Assembly: GCA_018907035.1 (NCBI GenBank)
Contig: JACCIC010000021.1
Location: 4,737,501 to 4,801,500 of the forward strand
Source: Sycobia sp. Sy_11
Taxonomy: Eukaryota; Arthropoda; Insecta; Hymenoptera; Epichrysomallidae
DNA length: 64,000 bases
Direction: 5' to 3'
Position numbers and translations under genes: made by a program
Notes under the pieces: model-generated
Databases searched by the model: none
The model's input: the letters and a program-made list of their open reading frames with translations, nothing else
Told to the model about the DNA's origin: nothing
Shown: piece by piece, positions 63,081-64,000 of the stretch
Layout of the letters: each line of letters begins with the position of its first letter
Position numbering within the stretch: position 1 is the first letter of the stretch

Positions 63081-64000
63081 CTAATTTTCTGCAATGGATA
63101 AAGGACAGAGACGTGCGATATGACGACGTAAAAGATTTGTCGCAGTTTTTACCGTGACAACTCTAACAAGGCCATCCGGGCCTGCATGAACTTCCGTAAT
63201 GCGCCCGAGAGGCCACTTGGTTGACGGATACCGTTCGTCCATCACGAGCACCAATTGTCCGACCGCGAAATTTTCAGTTACGCTTTTCCATTTATTTCTC
63301 TCCTGAAGGTGTTGGAGATACTCCCGGGACCAACGTTTCCAAAAGTTCTCACGAATGCGTTGCAATAATTGAAATCGACTTAATCTATTCTCCGTTACGT
63401 CCGCTACCTCTTTATTTGGAATTATTCCGGTCGATTCGCCTATCAGAAAATGTGCCGGCGTCAATACCTGAAGGTCGTCGAGCTCTCCACTCATGGGCGA
63501 AAGTGGGCGAGAATTTAAACAGGCTTCAATTTCGACAAGTACGGTGCTGAGCTCCTCGAAAGTGAGGGTGTGCTCACCTATGACTCTTTTCAAATGATGC
63601 TTAGTTGACTTAACGCCTGCCTCCCATAAGCCTCCATAGTGAGGAGCATTAGGAGGTATAAACTTCCAATCAGTACCGTCATTTGCAAGAAGTGCAGCTA
63701 CCGACCGATAAAATTCTGACGCAGCGCTAAACATTTCCCTTAACTCTTTATCCGCTCCGTGAAAGGTGGTGGCATTGTCGCTAAAGAGCTTACGACAGAT
63801 GCCACGTCGGCCTGTGAATCGTCGAAATGCCGCGATAAATGTTGCTGATGTACAATCACTGACCAATTCCAAATGAATAGCGCGTGTCGCAAAGCATACG
63901 AATACCACGATGTACCCTTTATACGATTTATGGCCTCGTCCCTTGGTGGTACGCACTTGTATCGGGCCGGCATAATCTAATCCCGCATTTGAGAAGGGGC
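63081..64000 (-). CDS. BEL/Pao retrotransposon Pol, integrase and C-terminal domain (5' part outside window)
   Basis: The frame is open from the window edge to TAG at 63081-63083. It reads into the window as NAGLDYAGPIQV, so the ATG-like position inside is not the start; this is the end of a Gag-Pol polyprotein. Integrase core (rve) residues in order: Asp of LDYAGP (63975-63977), Asp of FSDNATTF (63777-63779), Glu of GGLWEAGVKSTKHH (63621-63623). Further motifs are FATRAIHLELVSD, CLNSRPL and TPAHFLIG, then the C-terminal domain typical of BEL/Pao integrases (KWPLGRI..VH.G.DGLVRVV.VKT; DUF5641-like). The function is insertion of the element cDNA. No internal stop or frameshift is visible, so the copy may be young. 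Confidence 0.93.
   Translation of the reverse strand, partial: PFSNAGLDYAGPIQVRTTKGRGHKSYKGYIVVFVCFATRAIHLELVSDCTSATFIAAFRRFTGRRGICRKLFSDNATTFHGADKELREMFSAASEFYRSVAALLANDGTDWKFIPPNAPHYGGLWEAGVKSTKHHLKRVIGEHTLTFEELSTVLVEIEACLNSRPLSPMSGELDDLQVLTPAHFLIGESTGIIPNKEVADVTENRLSRFQLLQRIRENFWKRWSREYLQHLQERNKWKSVTENFAVGQLVLVMDERYPSTKWPLGRITEVHAGPDGLVRVVTVKTATNLLRRHIARLCPLSIAEN

Noticed and set aside
1..64000. CRISPR arrays, prokaryotic operons or phage genes
   Set aside because: No regularly spaced direct repeats with unique spacers; tandem repeats are all simple microsatellites and the genome is clearly eukaryotic.

Overview
The window is animal nuclear DNA and looks like an insect genome, most likely Hymenoptera, although no long host gene is present to fix the taxon. 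Evidence: a canonical eukaryotic tRNA-Gln(TTG) gene with internal pol III boxes; a 1.28-kb mariner element with TA target duplications; the 3' part of a BEL/Pao LTR retrotransposon; short GT-AG introns; and very dense dinucleotide microsatellites. Nothing suggests a prokaryote: there are no operons, ribosome-binding sites or CRISPR arrays.

Layout. From 1 to about 56700 the DNA is essentially non-coding. It is a mosaic of roughly twenty GC/CpG-rich islands of 0.6-2.8 kb, most of which carry (TA)n, (CT/GA)n, (CA/GT)n or homopolymer arrays, separated by AT-rich stretches. Many open frames exist there, but the longest ones run through simple repeats or overlap equally long frames on the other strand, so I do not call them genes. 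Within this stretch I support the tRNA gene (49098-49169), a family of dispersed repeats with a shared terminal motif (copies near 5083, 13237, 20145, 29560, 39383, 39713 and 54155), a degenerate hAT-like element (34405-35265), several strong inverted-repeat structures (2827, 13237, 35399, 42744, 50265), and two possible exon fragments (22302-22659 and 44731-44837).

From 56777 to 60942 the minus strand holds a small tandem locus. One two-exon gene (59573-60423) encodes a 76-residue secreted, cysteine-free, proline-rich peptide behind a TATA box. A second, broken copy of its last exon lies at 56777-56993. Introns of both copies are still recognisably similar, and the mariner element sits in the intron-like DNA of the broken copy. 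Just upstream of the intact gene there may be a divergent plus-strand promoter and exon, and an alternative minus-strand first exon.

The right end (about 61924-64000) is a BEL/Pao retrotransposon on the minus strand. The integrase/C-terminal part of Pol is open to the window edge, followed by a polypurine tract and a probable 3' LTR. The mariner is dead (first catalytic Asp replaced by Val, plus a frameshift). The visible part of the BEL element has no internal stop.
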